From contig JAUJYN010000016.1 of assembly GCA_030737835.1 (NCBI GenBank), positions 1,651,001 to 1,715,000 of the forward strand: a stretch of DNA of 64,000 bases, read 5' to 3'. The notes under the pieces were generated by a model. That model was not told where the DNA came from. It did no database searches and saw only the letters and a program-made list of their open reading frames with translations. The translations under genes and the position numbers were made by a program. How positions within the stretch are numbered: the stretch's first letter is position 1; each line of letters opens with the position of its first letter. Shown here one piece after another: positions 20,315-31,559 of the stretch. This DNA is from Acorus gramineus. Taxonomy: Eukaryota > Streptophyta > Magnoliopsida > Acorales > Acoraceae.

Positions 20315-23300
20315 TGTCACGCCCCAGGCGTCCTCGAGACGTGGTAAAATAATAAAATATCAGCTATTAATACCTGAGGTCAATAAAGACTCCAACAACA
20401 ATACACAAGGTGACAAAGCAAGATAATGATAACTGACTGAAAAGTGGAAGCATAATATATAAACAATGTCTGTAAATCAAAAACATTATTACAGACCCGA
20501 ATACACAATCAATGTCTTGTGAAAGCCAAGTCTAGACCAAAGAAAATACAACCTGTGCCACATGCACGATTTACAAAGCATAAAATGACTCTAGGAATGC
20601 TGACAGCCTCGCACTCGCCACCCGCCGGCAGAACGCTCCACGCCCATAAGACCACACCACAGGAAAGCTCCAGCTCCACGCCCAACACTGCCCCTGAAAA
20701 GAAATAGTATGCGAGGGGTGAGCTACAAGCTTAGTGAGTGGCTGGAAACCAATCACCATACTACAGTTCAATACATAATCAATTTCCTTTCAAGGAAAAC
20801 ATGGGTGGAAACCCATGGATAACTAGGTCACGCGGCGGCGCGACCATCCTCACCCCAACCCTCACTCCCGGAGCGAGTCTTTTGGGACTTTTGGGGAGAG
20901 ACCATACCGTCGGTCGAAGAGACCCGGATTTACTGGTCTACACAACACTACTGGATCATCTACATCTAGATAATTGCTCAAACGATGCCTTTAAACATTG
21001 ATTCAAGACCGGACCCAACAACTATGGGAACAGTCGAACAACGAATGGGTCACGCGGCGATATTCTTCACCTCATCCATACCCTCACTCCTGGAGGGAGA
21101 CTTTTGGGACTTTTGGAAGAGATTTAGACCGCTCTCCACCAAAAGGGAGAATGATTCCCACGCCCGCAACATCATTCGTTAACCCTCTCCCGGGTAGTAT
21201 CTACAACCCGATCTCCTCAACTCACCGCTCTACACCCTTGGTCCGCCGGTAGCCCTTTCCTCGGGTAGCCTCTACCTGATATACTCCCATGATCAGTACT
21301 CTTCCGAGTGCATCAGTGGGACCTACGGATGGGAGCACTCTCTCAGGACAACTAAACCCGAGAAGTTCCTACATCGGATCCAACGAGGGGGAGAACGATC
21401 CCATGTTCGCAAAGCGAACCCAATGGAAAACAACTACTCTCGATACTCACTTATCGAGATATCAAAACACAGGCATAACAACAATCAACACACTCATATT
21501 AACCTTAAAGTAATCATAGTCCCTATACGGGAGTAACTACACAAGTTAGTGGGTCGTAACATCGCCGACCCATCCCACCCTCACCCTTTAGGGGTGACAT
21601 GGGCCTCTTGGGACAGACTAGACCGCTCTCCACCCCTGGTCCACCCGGTAGCCTCTCCCACACTCCGTAGCCTCTACCTGGTATACTCCCACGATCAGCA
21701 TAGTCCGACGCATCGTAGGTACCTACATATGGGAGCCCTCTATCAGGTCAGCTTTCCAATGCCGGGGAGTCCCTACATCGGATCCAACCAAAAGGAGAAG
21801 ACAGCCTACTCACGCGCGTATACGATCCTCTTGGATCCGTCGACAACGATTTCTAACACTACTAATGTCATGAATTCTCAAGAATTCCTCCAGGGCGCAT
21901 AACTAAGATGTGGGGAAACATATATTATAACAACGGGGTTATAATATTCTCTAAGGCATGCTTATAACAATATGCTCTCACTTTGATTTAATTAAATTAA
22001 ACTAAATGGGAAACACGCATAGGTCGGGGCTTTCCAATCAAGAGACATGGTGTCTAGGCATGTATGGGCCTCTATACATGTATCATGGATGCATATCCCT
22101 AGCATACAAGGTCTAATATGGCATGGTTACATCATATTAATCGTGCATTAACATGGTATCTACATATTATAGCTAGGGGGGCCCCATCGATGCGCGACGC
22201 GCGTCTACGCGGGTCGAGCGCATCCCTAGAGAGGGGGGGGGGAGATTGGAATCGAACCACTCACCTTAACCCCGGGACCTCGCGCATCCCATCCGACGAG
22301 ATCTGCAAGGTAGGGGCATCCAACTTGGTGAGTAACAACACAATTTACACATAGAAATCATTAGAAATACCCAATACTCGGACAAGCATGCATACGGACT
22401 CGCACGCATGCGAGCACGCACGTACGCACGCGAGTCCGAGTGCCCCGACACCTACCCGAACCCTCGGGCAGCCACACGCATGCCCCCCCACACGCGCACG
22501 CACGAATGCGCACGCATGCACAAGCCCCAGCACCTTCGGCGCACTGCCGCGCGTCCAGCCCAGCACGTACCCGCGCGCACGCCCCAACACGCCCACGCAC
22601 GCGCACACGCGCACTAACCCCCAGCCCCGCGCCCAGGCGCATTGCTCCGTGCGGGCGTGCGCGAGCGCGCACTGGCCCCCATGCCCAGGCGCACTGCTCC
22701 GCGCGCGCGCGCGCTTGCGCACGCCCGGTGCATCCCCGCTCGCGCGCGCACCCACGCGCACCCGCGCACTCGCGCGCACGCGCCCGCGCACTCGCGCGCA
22801 CGCGCCAACGCGCGTCTGCGCGCCCGACTGCTCCTGCTAGCGTCCGCCTGCGCACGCGCCAGCGCGCGCCCAGCCTATCCCAACCTCCTTTTAACCCTCC
22901 CCAACCCCTCACACACACTCTAACACATCTACCCAACATGCATGACCTTCCCAACCATCCCTAAGCCATAAAAACCAAGAAAAGAAGGGGAAAGGCTCAC
23001 CTTGGGAGGGAAAAGAAAGGGGGAGGTTCGGGGGCCCTCGACGCACCCGCGACCACCTCAACCGCCACCACCAACACCACCACCTTCAGCCTCTCCTCAG
23101 CCTCCTTCTTGGCTGCAAATCATGGGGGGAAGGATCATGAGGGGGAGCTTGAGAGAAGAGAAGATCAACAACAACCCAAAAACTCAGCATCACTTCCTCC
23201 TCTACCATCTCCTTCTCTTTGAAGAATTAAATCAAACACTTGGGGTGCTTGAGAGAGGAAGAGAGAGAGCTAAAATCCCGCGTTGAAGTGGGGATAGGAA

Positions 23301-23817
23301 GGGAGAGAGAGAGAGAGAGAGAAGATATTTGTTGCAACAAATATCTAAAGAGGATGGAAATGACTACGTCGTCCTTGACCGGAAATTCTGTGCATGCTTC
23401 ACTAGAACAGCCATAACTTCCTCGATATAGCTCCGAATTGCACAATTCTAATTCCGTTGGAAAGCCAAGTAGATTATCTACAACTTTCATGTTTATGCCA
23501 AGATCAAATAATCTCTCTAGCTATTCCGAAATTAGAGCTAAACATAGAACAGGGCTGCTGCCAGAATTTACCTCCCCGGGGTATACTTGGAAAAATACCC
23601 ATAACTTTTACTACAAGAATCCAGTTGACCTAATTCCACTTCTGTACGAAAGATAACTCAAAACTAGACATCTCATAATAAAATCACATTTAAACCTCTT
23701 CATCTTAGATTTTAACAAAATCAAATCCAAATACCAAATCAGGAATACATAACTTCGAGGAAAAAATTATGTTGCCAAATCTTCGATCAGGGCGCTCCAA
23801 ATGACACAGGCACAACA
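20315..23817 (-). mobile_element. Solo LTR of the second subfamily
   Basis: A 3503-base LTR, in sense orientation from TGTTGTGCCTGTGTC at 23817 to CAATGTCACGCC-type sequence ending at 20315. Exact CGCAT duplications flank it (20310-20314 and 23818-23822). No internal region is present, so it arose by LTR-LTR recombination. The GC-rich block is at 22380-22870 and the mini-exon at 22265-22302. Several ORFs in the GC block are not supported as genes. Confidence 0.9.
22265..22302 (-). other. Putative mini-exon in the solo LTR
   Basis: A 38-nt segment on the minus strand between CCTTGCAG (22303-22310) and a GTGAGT donor. The upstream donor CCAAG/GTGAGC is at 23001. Confidence 0.5.
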
Positions 23818-24710
23818 CGCATGCAACACAATCATTCATACATGGATACAATACATGCAATGTAAGCCTAGCATGCAAGATATCTAACATATTATAGTTT
23901 AAGCATGGCCATACTACTTATCTACACAAGTAGTATAGCTAGGATGCCCCATCGATGCGCGACGCACGACTACGCGCATCGAGCGCATCTCGAGGGGGGG
24001 GGATTGGATCAAACCACTCACCGCAACCCGGGACCTCGCTCATCCTGTCCGATGAGATCTACAAGGTAAGGGCATCAAATTTAGTGAGTAACATCACATA
24101 ATAACACTTAGAAATTACAAGAAATGCCCAAGACTTAGACATGCACGCATACGGGCTCACACGCATGAGAGCACGCTCATACGCACGCATGCCCGAGTGC
24201 CTCAGCACCTTCCCGAGAACCTGGGCAGCCCCGCGCGTGCCCCTGCACTCACACGCCTGCGCACGCGCACGCGCGTGCGCACTAGTGCCCATCCGCGCGC
24301 CCAGACGCGTTGCCCCACGCGAGCGCACGCTTGCACACTCCCACGCGCATTCGCGTGCAAGGCCTGCTTGTCCGACTACCCTCGATTGCGACCCTCTGCG
24401 CACGCGCCTGCGCAGGCAGACCGACGCGCCCGCCCAGCACTCCTAACCCACTCACCAACTCATCCCACTCACCCAAATCCATACACATAGCATGCAAGAC
24501 TCCCATAACAGCTACCAAAGCCATGAAAATCAGTAAAGAAGGGGAAAAGGGCTTACCAAAAGAGGGGGACAGAAAAGGGGAGATGCGGGGCTCTCGACGC
24601 ACCCACTACCACCTCAACCACCACCACCACTACCACTACCTCTTCAGCCTCTCCACCAGCCATTCTTTGATGAAAAACAAGGGGGGAAGGCATATGAGAG
24701 GGAGATAGAG
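23818..24710 (-). repeat. 3' LTR of E1, part 2 of 3
   Basis: Continues the LTR interrupted at 20314. It includes a GC-rich block (24150-24430), a mini-exon (24022-24058, bounded by TTGTAG and GTGAGT) and a TTTG/GTAAGC donor at 24556. It ends at TAGAG (24706-24710), the target duplication of the next insertion, and resumes at 57417. Confidence 0.85.
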
Positions 24711-25388
24711 TGTTATATATGTGTCACTTTTAACCTTCTGGTAACCGTTGGGACATTCTGGCAGTTTTTCATTTTTTTTCGTTTTTCGATCGGAACCGCT
24801 AAAATTTTGGGCTGTTAGCTATCGCCTTGAGATTGAGGGCTCCGATTGAAAATGTAACTGCATATTATGTGTCCTGGTGCCTTTCCAAGCCTCTCACAAA
24901 AATTTCATCGAATTCCGGTAATGTTTCTGAAATTTCACAGTTCTGGGGCGTATCCGGGTTTTGACCGAGCGAGAAGTCATTGGGAGAGTTGACTCGGTCA
25001 AAGTGGGCCCATGACTTGGTCAACCCTTTTTGTTTTTATTTGTGGTTGGGTTGACCCAAGTCAAAGCCACTTAAACTCTTTAATCAGCTTAAAACCCTAA
25101 TTAACCTTGATTAGCCCTAATTCAAGTGAGGTTTGACCTACTTAAGTGAGCAAAAAAAGGTTGCTCTTCACTATTCATCATCTTCTCAATCTCATTCTCT
25201 CTCCCCCTCTCTCCTTTTCTTAGTTTTGAGCCACCTTGGAGGGCTTGAAGCTAAAAACCCAAAGCATAGAAAGTGTAGATCCGGTCCCGATCTACACCCC
25301 GGTGTTCGCGGATTTGAATTCCGGGGAGTTTTGCCCCGTCATCCCCCCTCTTTTCTCCTCTGTTTTGGGGCAATTCGAGGGCCAAGGG
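24711..25388 (+). mobile_element. Solo LTR, part 1 of 2 (resumes at 54695)
   Basis: Starts TGTTATATATGTGTCAC at 24711 after TAGAG (24706-24710); the same TAGAG follows its end at 57411. It is cut at 25388 by the Tekay element (TSD AAGGG). It differs from the other LTRs by an insert of GGTCAA-rich sequence at about 24965-25100. No gene. Confidence 0.9.
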
Positions 25389-26691
25389 TGTTATATATGT
25401 GTCACTTTTTGGCCTGTTGGTAACCATTGGAGCATTTTGGCAGTTTTTGAATTTTTTTTTTCGTTTTTCGATCGGAACCGCATAATTTTGGACTGTTAGC
25501 TGTCGTCCTGAGCTAGAGGACTCCGATTGAAAATTTAACTGCATATTATGTGTCCTGGTGCCATTTTAAGCCACTCATGAAAATTTCATCGAATTCTGGC
25601 AACGTTTCTGAAATTTCGCAGTTCCGGGGCGTATCTGGGTTTTTAAGTCGCTTACTATATATATGTGTGATCTAATTTTGAGATGCACTATTCATCATCC
25701 CTACCACTTGATCTCTCTCTCTCTCCTCTCTCTCTTTTTCTCCCATTTGAAGGCCTTAGACCCCTCAAACCCAAAAACCTAAAGCACAAGAAGTGTAGAT
25801 CGGGTCCCGATCTACACCTCGGTGCCTTCAAATCCCGATTCCGGCGATCCTAGCCTCCCCATCCTCCCTCCTTTCTCCTCTATTTTGGGCCGTTTTGAAG
25901 GCCGAGAGAGATCTGGGCGTAGGAGGGCCTTTGAGAAAGGTTTCGATGCGCGGAGAGCACCCGGTCACCTCTTCCTCCCCCTTGGTAAGCTTTCTTTCCC
26001 TCTTTTTCATGCTTAGATGCTTGATAGGAGGGGGTTTTTGAGTTTGGGAGGTGGTCGGCGGCTGTGGGAGGCCGTCGGAGGTGGTTGGGGGCGGTCGGAG
26101 GCCGTCAGAGGCCATTGGGTGGGTGGTAGAGGTGCTCGGGGCAGTGGGGGTTCTGTTTCGGGCAGCAGGCAGCAGCGGCAGCAGCACAGGTAGCGCGCAG
26201 GCTGGGCGCGCGCGGGCCTGCGCAAGTGCGTGCGTGCGGAGTGCGCGCGGGCGTGCGCTCAGGGGGGGAGCTGGTGGCCAGCAGGGGCGCGTGTGCTGGG
26301 CGTGCTGTGCGCGGGTCTGGTGCGAGGAGCTGGTCGAGCAGCTGTGCGCGGGTCTGGTGCGAGGGCTGGTCGAGCAGCTGTGCGCGGGCGTGCAGAGCGT
26401 GCGTGCTGGGCGTGCTGGGTGTGCGGGCGCTGGGCGTGCGGGCGCTGGGCGTGCTGCGCGCGGGTGCACCCCGGAGGAGTTGTGCGAGCGGCTGGTGCAA
26501 GGGGCTGTGCGAGCGGATGGGGCGCGGCGAGGCATGGATGATGCGCGCGGGGCGCGGCGAGGTGGCGAAGGTGCGCGCGGGGCGAGGCGCTGCGCGCGGG
26601 GGAGTTCGGGGTGCTCGCGGGCCAGCGCGAGGCGTGCGGGGCGCGCGCGGGCTGCTGCGCTGGGGCACGGTGAGCGCGCGGTGCACCCGGG
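25389..26691 (+). repeat. Tekay 5' LTR, part 1
   Basis: Starts TGTTATATATGTGTCAC. It contains a TATA box (25655-25665), the CCCTTG/GTAAGC donor (intron from 25985) and the first part of the GC-rich block, and is broken at 26691 by the Tat insertion, which therefore lies inside putative intron 1. Confidence 0.92.
25655..25665 (+). promoter_or_regulatory. TATA box of the Tekay 5' LTR
   Basis: CTATATATATG about 265 bases into the LTR, upstream of the conserved CACTATTCATC start-site region; the 3' LTR has it at 51908-51918. Confidence 0.6.
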
Positions 26692-27169
26692 TGTCGGTGT
26701 TGGATTTTGACACGGCGTGGTCGTGAATCCAGGTTCCTTCAAGTTTGGTTCCGTCACGCACACGGCGCTTCGAATCACCGCTTGATGGATCGTTCAAGGC
26801 TGCCCGACCACTTCCAGGGACGTTGGTGTGATCGCCACTTGCTTTTCCTCAAAAGCAAGAAAAGAAGATTTCTTCTGTTATTACTCGCCTTCAACGAGGG
26901 ATGCGGGTTCTCCTCTCAAGGATCACGGCCGGCCGTGCCTTGAGGTGTTTAAGCTCAGATTGATCCTGCAAACCCAAAGAGAGAGAAAGATACTTTTTTT
27001 TGTGCAAGGTTGGTAAATGGGATAAAAGAGGGCGTTCTTTCTGGTCAATAGACTGGAGATTGATGAACTAGAAGGGATTGTTGGTCTCGACGAACCACGG
27101 GGGAGTTGTCGAGATTGACAAACTATGGATGGATGGTCGGGTTCGACGAACTATGATTGGATTGTCGAG

Positions 27170-27615
27170 TTCGGCGAGTTAAAGGGGGGTTGTCGGGTTT
27201 GACGAGTTAGAGGGGGGTTGTCGGGTTTGACGAGTTAGAGGAGGGTTGTCGGGTTTGACGAGTTAGAGGAGGGTTGTTGGGTTTGACGAGTTAAAGGTGG
27301 GTTGTCGGTATTGACGAGTTAGAGGAGGGTTGTCGGGTTTGACGAGTTACAGGGGGATTGTCAAGTTAGACGAGTACAGGGGGGATTGTCGAGTTTGACG
27401 AGTTAGAGGAGGGTTGTCGGGTTTGACGAGTTAGAGGAGGGTTGTTGGGTTTGACGAGTTAAAGGTGGGTTGTCGGTATTGACGAGTTAGAGGAGGGTTG
27501 TCGGGTTTGACGAGTTACAGGGGGATTGTCAAGTTAGACGAGTACAGGGGGGATTGTCGAGTTCGACGAGTTAAAGGAGGATTGTCGAGTTCGACGAGCC
27601 AGGGGGGATTGTCGA
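27170..27615. repeat. 28-bp tandem repeats in Tat LTR (U5 side)
   Basis: About 16 units based on GAGTTAGAGGAGGGTTGTCG plus GGTTTGAC. A higher-order block of about 167 bases is present twice (from about 27240 and 27408). Many units carry the inverted repeat GTCGA-GT-TCGAC. The copy in the other LTR (about 43010-43485) has one extra unit. Confidence 0.9.
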
Positions 27616-28432
27616 GGGTAAATTCCAAAAAAAAAAAAAATTAACAAAATTAGTGGGAGGCTTTATGTTAGCAAGGAACGAAGAAAAACAAAAAAAAAAC
27701 AGCATATAAACAGTATATAAAAGAGTAATAACAAGCATATAAAGCAGTAAATGACATATAAAGTAGACAAAGTAAAACAAAAGGGGTTAGTAGTCCTTGG
27801 GAGATACCCAAACTTGCAAAGGGGAGTGTTCAAATGGTCCCTAGACCAACTGACCAACGATCCAAGTTAGGGTCGTCCGCCAGCTGCGTATAGTTTCCAA
27901 AAGAACTGATAAAAGTCCAATGATGTACTCCAACACTCTCAACTTTGATTAAACTTATATTTATTAGATTTAGTAAGTTTGTTACCACCTTATACAAGTT
28001 CTTTTAGGAAATGATATGTTATACAAGTTCTCTTAAGTAAAAAAAAAAGAGAAGGAAAAAAAAAGGAAAGGGAAGGGAAGTGAGGGTAGGGAGGTGTGGT
28101 GGGTGGTTGTTTGGAGTGGCTGCCGGCGTAGGGGGTGGTGGTGCTCGGAAACGGAGGGTGGAGAGTGTTGAGAGGGCTGTTGGTGATAAAGAACAAGGTG
28201 GGTTCGGATGGGTGGCTTTTGGAGAGGAATGGGAGGGGTTAGGTGGTAGGTGAGAGTGGTGGGTGGTTGTTTGGGGTGGCTGCTGGTGTAGGGGGTGGTG
28301 GTGCTCGGAAATGGAGGGTGGAGAGTGGTGAAAGGTCGCTGGTCTCGAGTGGGGTGGCTAGGAGAGGCTTTGGAGAGTAAAAGGTGGGTAAAGATGGTGT
28401 TTCCTAGATGGCTCTCCTCCTCCAAAAGCCTC

Positions 28433-28442
28433 CCTTTTATAG
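28433..28442 (-). promoter_or_regulatory. TATA box of the Tat LTR
   Basis: The minus strand reads CTATAAAAGG; the other LTR has it at 44300-44309. Confidence 0.65.
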
Positions 28443-28609
28443 CCCCAAACAACCACCACCTTCTTGACACCTGTTTGGGGAAGTCATGAGTGCCCCACGA
28501 CGCTCCCACGTTCACCCGAAGTGGCTGACGTCGGTGGAGAGGCAAAAAAAATCGAGCCATGCCGTCCTTTCCGAGCTGAACTTATCCCAGTATTTTCGAC
28601 GATCCGTCA

Positions 28610-28860
28610 TCCCATTGTCGAGGTCGACAATCCCACCAAAGATCGTCGAAGTCGACAATTCTCAGAAAGATCGTCCAGTTCGACAATCCTTTCAAAGATC
28701 GTCGAAGTCGACGATCCTCAGAAAGATCGTCCAGTTCGACAATCCTTTCAGAGATCGTCGAAGTCGACGATCCTCAGAAAGATCGTCCAGTTCGACAATC
28801 CTTTCAGAGATCGTCGAAGTCGACAGTCCTCAGAAAGGTCGTCCAGTACGACGGGTGGGT
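28610..28860. repeat. ~54-bp U3 tandem repeats
   Basis: About four units alternating GATCGTCGAAGTCGACGATC and GATCGTCCAGTTCGACAATC, with near-perfect inverted repeats (TCGTCGA-AG-TCGACGA). They lie upstream of the TATA box in sense orientation, the position of an enhancer array. The other LTR has them at about 44480-44725. Confidence 0.85.
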
Positions 28861-29117
28861 GGTCGCTTGTCTCAGTCACCAGAGAGATTTTCATGTCTTG
28901 TATAACAACCCAAGGCTTAACCGTTCTGGGCAATGGTACTGCTTTTCTTGAGCTTTCCTTTAAGAACTTGTTGCGCTCATGCTTTCTTTTCTTCCCTTTC
29001 CCTACTCAAGTGATTATTCTGGCTCCGGGAAGATCATCGGGGCTAAGACCTATAAACTAAGATATCACAAATGATAAGTGTTTCACAGTTCTGACCGATC
29101 AAAATGGGGTATCTACA

Positions 29118-29131
29118 ATTGCCCCTCCTCG
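29118..29131 (-). promoter_or_regulatory. Tat polypurine tract
   Basis: The minus strand reads CCGAGGAGGGGCAAT directly before the TGTAGATA start of the 3' LTR. Confidence 0.75.
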
Positions 29132-31559
29132 GATGGTGTTTTAAGTGAAGCTTGAAGCACCATTCGAGGATAAGAAGAGAGACCTCATTTTGATCGGTTT
29201 AACCATCAGGCATTGTTTTCTGGTAAATACAGGTCAGGAGATAAACATGGAAGCAATTTTCTTATGATCCATTAATGAAATGATCATTGAAGGGAGAAGG
29301 AAATATTTGATCTAAATGTCAATGAGTGATCCAACCCTCGGTTGGGGTTCCTAGCCTTCGTGTACTGCAGCCCGGCGTTGGATTCCCTGTGCCTACCGTG
29401 CATTGCAACTCAGCAAACAGGGGGATATCATGACAGAAATAAAAAGGGGATACTTTCGAATAATTGGAGAAGGATCATTTTATTAATAACTCAAAGAAAA
29501 TTGGACTATGGGGAAATCAATCTTGACTTGCATGTACTGAGAGACAAAATGCCCAGGTTTAAGTGCCGTAGCCCTAATGAAAATCCTGAAAATGTACCGA
29601 AATGCAACTGACATATACAATAAAAATGCTTATAGATGCCCAAAAGATGTGCCAAAAATTTGCTTTGAAAATTATGCAACAGAATGCCCAAAAGGTGCTC
29701 AAAACATAAAGAGAGTGCAGAAAATCAGAATATTCATTGATATAGGCCATATAACACTTGACAATATCCGAAATCTGAAACAAAATAAAAAAATAAAAAA
29801 ATAAATAAATGTCCAAAAATCTGAAAAATATGTCCAAAATCCTCTGGAGATATGTGCAACAAAGTGTCCAAAGATGCTTCCAAGGCAGAACTATATAGAT
29901 CCAAACCATGTATATGCTTATTTAGATATATATATATATGTACATATATGTGAGGGATTGGACATACCTACGCGGGCTTTAAATGTGGCTTGACTACTGA
30001 TCGTATCGTAAGTAGATTGCCCAACCTGACGGTCTGCTTAAGGATTGTTCCAGTCGACTTTCACTAACAGGATTGTCCAAATCGACGTTCACTGTCAAGA
30101 TTGTCATATTGACGCTCATCGCCATGATCGTCTAAGTCGACGTTCCTGCCAGGGTTCGTCCAGAGGCAGTGTGTCCAGCCTTGTTTGGTTTTTTGTTCTC
30201 TTGTGTTCTCGTTCTGCTCCCCTTCCTCTGGACCCTGTATAACAACATTAAACACAGAGCTAAGTAGATATACCCACTTAATTAAGCATATGTTCACACT
30301 TCAATACTCCCCTTTTAAAATTACAAGATGGCCTTCGTTTTGATTATCGACAATCCATACGGAAACTGTTTGAATCGATATCCATCTAGGGGGACCACGC
30401 AAGTTCTGTCTACTTGTTTAATGACCATTCATTCGTCCGTTCCCTTCTTGCTTCTCCTAGGCCCTACAAAACAACTTAAGAGGCTAGACCAAATGATCAT
30501 ATCTGTTCCGTTTGGGCCCCTGCTCATTTTTTATTTTATTTCTCCTTGTTAATTTGTCAAGGGCCCAAATAATGACAAAATTGGGGGTAATGGGTTATGG
30601 AGAAACAAACTGATGATGCATGGTGCTATCTTGATCTTGATGCCAGCAATGAGAGATTATTCACATGCTTACCAGTTATTAAAAGGACTCATGGTGATCA
30701 ACTGTTTGCCATATCAAGGATACCTTGCGTGGTTTTGTCGATGGGGATAGTTCCCAAGTCTGGAAGTTCTTGTATGCTTGATCATGTTACCAAAATGTAC
30801 TGAGAACTCCATAAATGTGCCAGGATAACATTCAAAGACTGACTTTTAGATGAACAAGGTTTTAAGTAGACTCATGTGCAGTGTGTGGTAGCAGTTTAAG
30901 AAGTGGCTCACCTCTAGACCGAAAATTTCACTTGACCCAAAAGAACTGGTTTAATTCATATCTTGTCACAAAAAGGGGAGAAGTGAATGAATGTGGGTGA
31001 GAGTAGTGTCCTCCTTGAACCAACTAAAAAATTGCCCCAGTCCTAGCACATGTCCTAAGTCACTCGGTCCCCCCAGCTTTCTTCTTTACTGCTTTTTTTT
31101 TTTTATATATATTAAAGGGTGGAGGACGCAGGTCCGCATTGGATACCCACTTTATCCTCTTTTTTTTTTTTTTTTTACTATTATTTTTATAATGGCCAAC
31201 TTGCCTTATTTTGGAGGGTATTTCTGTTTTTACCTTCTCCTTGGAAGCATCGATAGTGCTAGAGCTAGTTCCTTTGGGACATGCGCCAAGACTAAAGCAT
31301 TTCTGGTCATGGGCAACACGAGTTAAAGTATATACAAAAGAATGACAATTACAAATTGCCCCAGTCTAATGTTGTGGGCGATCTTTTCATCCATCAGTGA
31401 ACCAGGTCTTAAACTGTATAAGTGTGATGATAGTGGTAAGAGCGGTGAGTATGAGTCTATATAAAACACATGCTATCCTTAAGGCTATCAAATCATATCA
31501 TCAGGCATAGATACTAGGATTCACAGTAAGTAATGGTAAAATTTCTCAAACATCAAGTA
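29132..31559 (-). other. Tat 3' internal untranslated region
   Basis: A 2.4-kb region without a credible ORF between integrase and the PPT. It includes a cluster of GATTGTC...TCGACG motifs at 30045-30160 resembling the LTR repeats, and two PPT-like GGGGCAATTT sites (minus strand, about 31031-31041 and 31353-31363). Long 3' noncoding regions are usual in Tat/Ogre elements. Confidence 0.8.

Larger units (their letters stand above)
26692..29117 (-). repeat. Tat 3' LTR
   Basis: A 2426-base LTR. U3 includes ~54-base repeats (28610-28860) and a TATA box (28433-28442). The transcribed R/U5 part contains 28-base repeats (27170-27615). No coding sequence is supported. Confidence 0.92.

Noticed and set aside
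27170..27615. CRISPR-like regularly spaced 28-bp repeats
   Set aside because: The repeats are contiguous without unique spacers and lie inside an LTR of a plant retrotransposon; they are ordinary minisatellite units.
28033..28560. Pro/Thr/His-rich ORFs in the Tat LTR (also at 43900-44382) and Arg/Ser-rich ORFs at 28464-29060 and 44331-44927
   Set aside because: They fall in U3/R repeat sequence, have no recognisable domain, and their openness follows from simple repeats.
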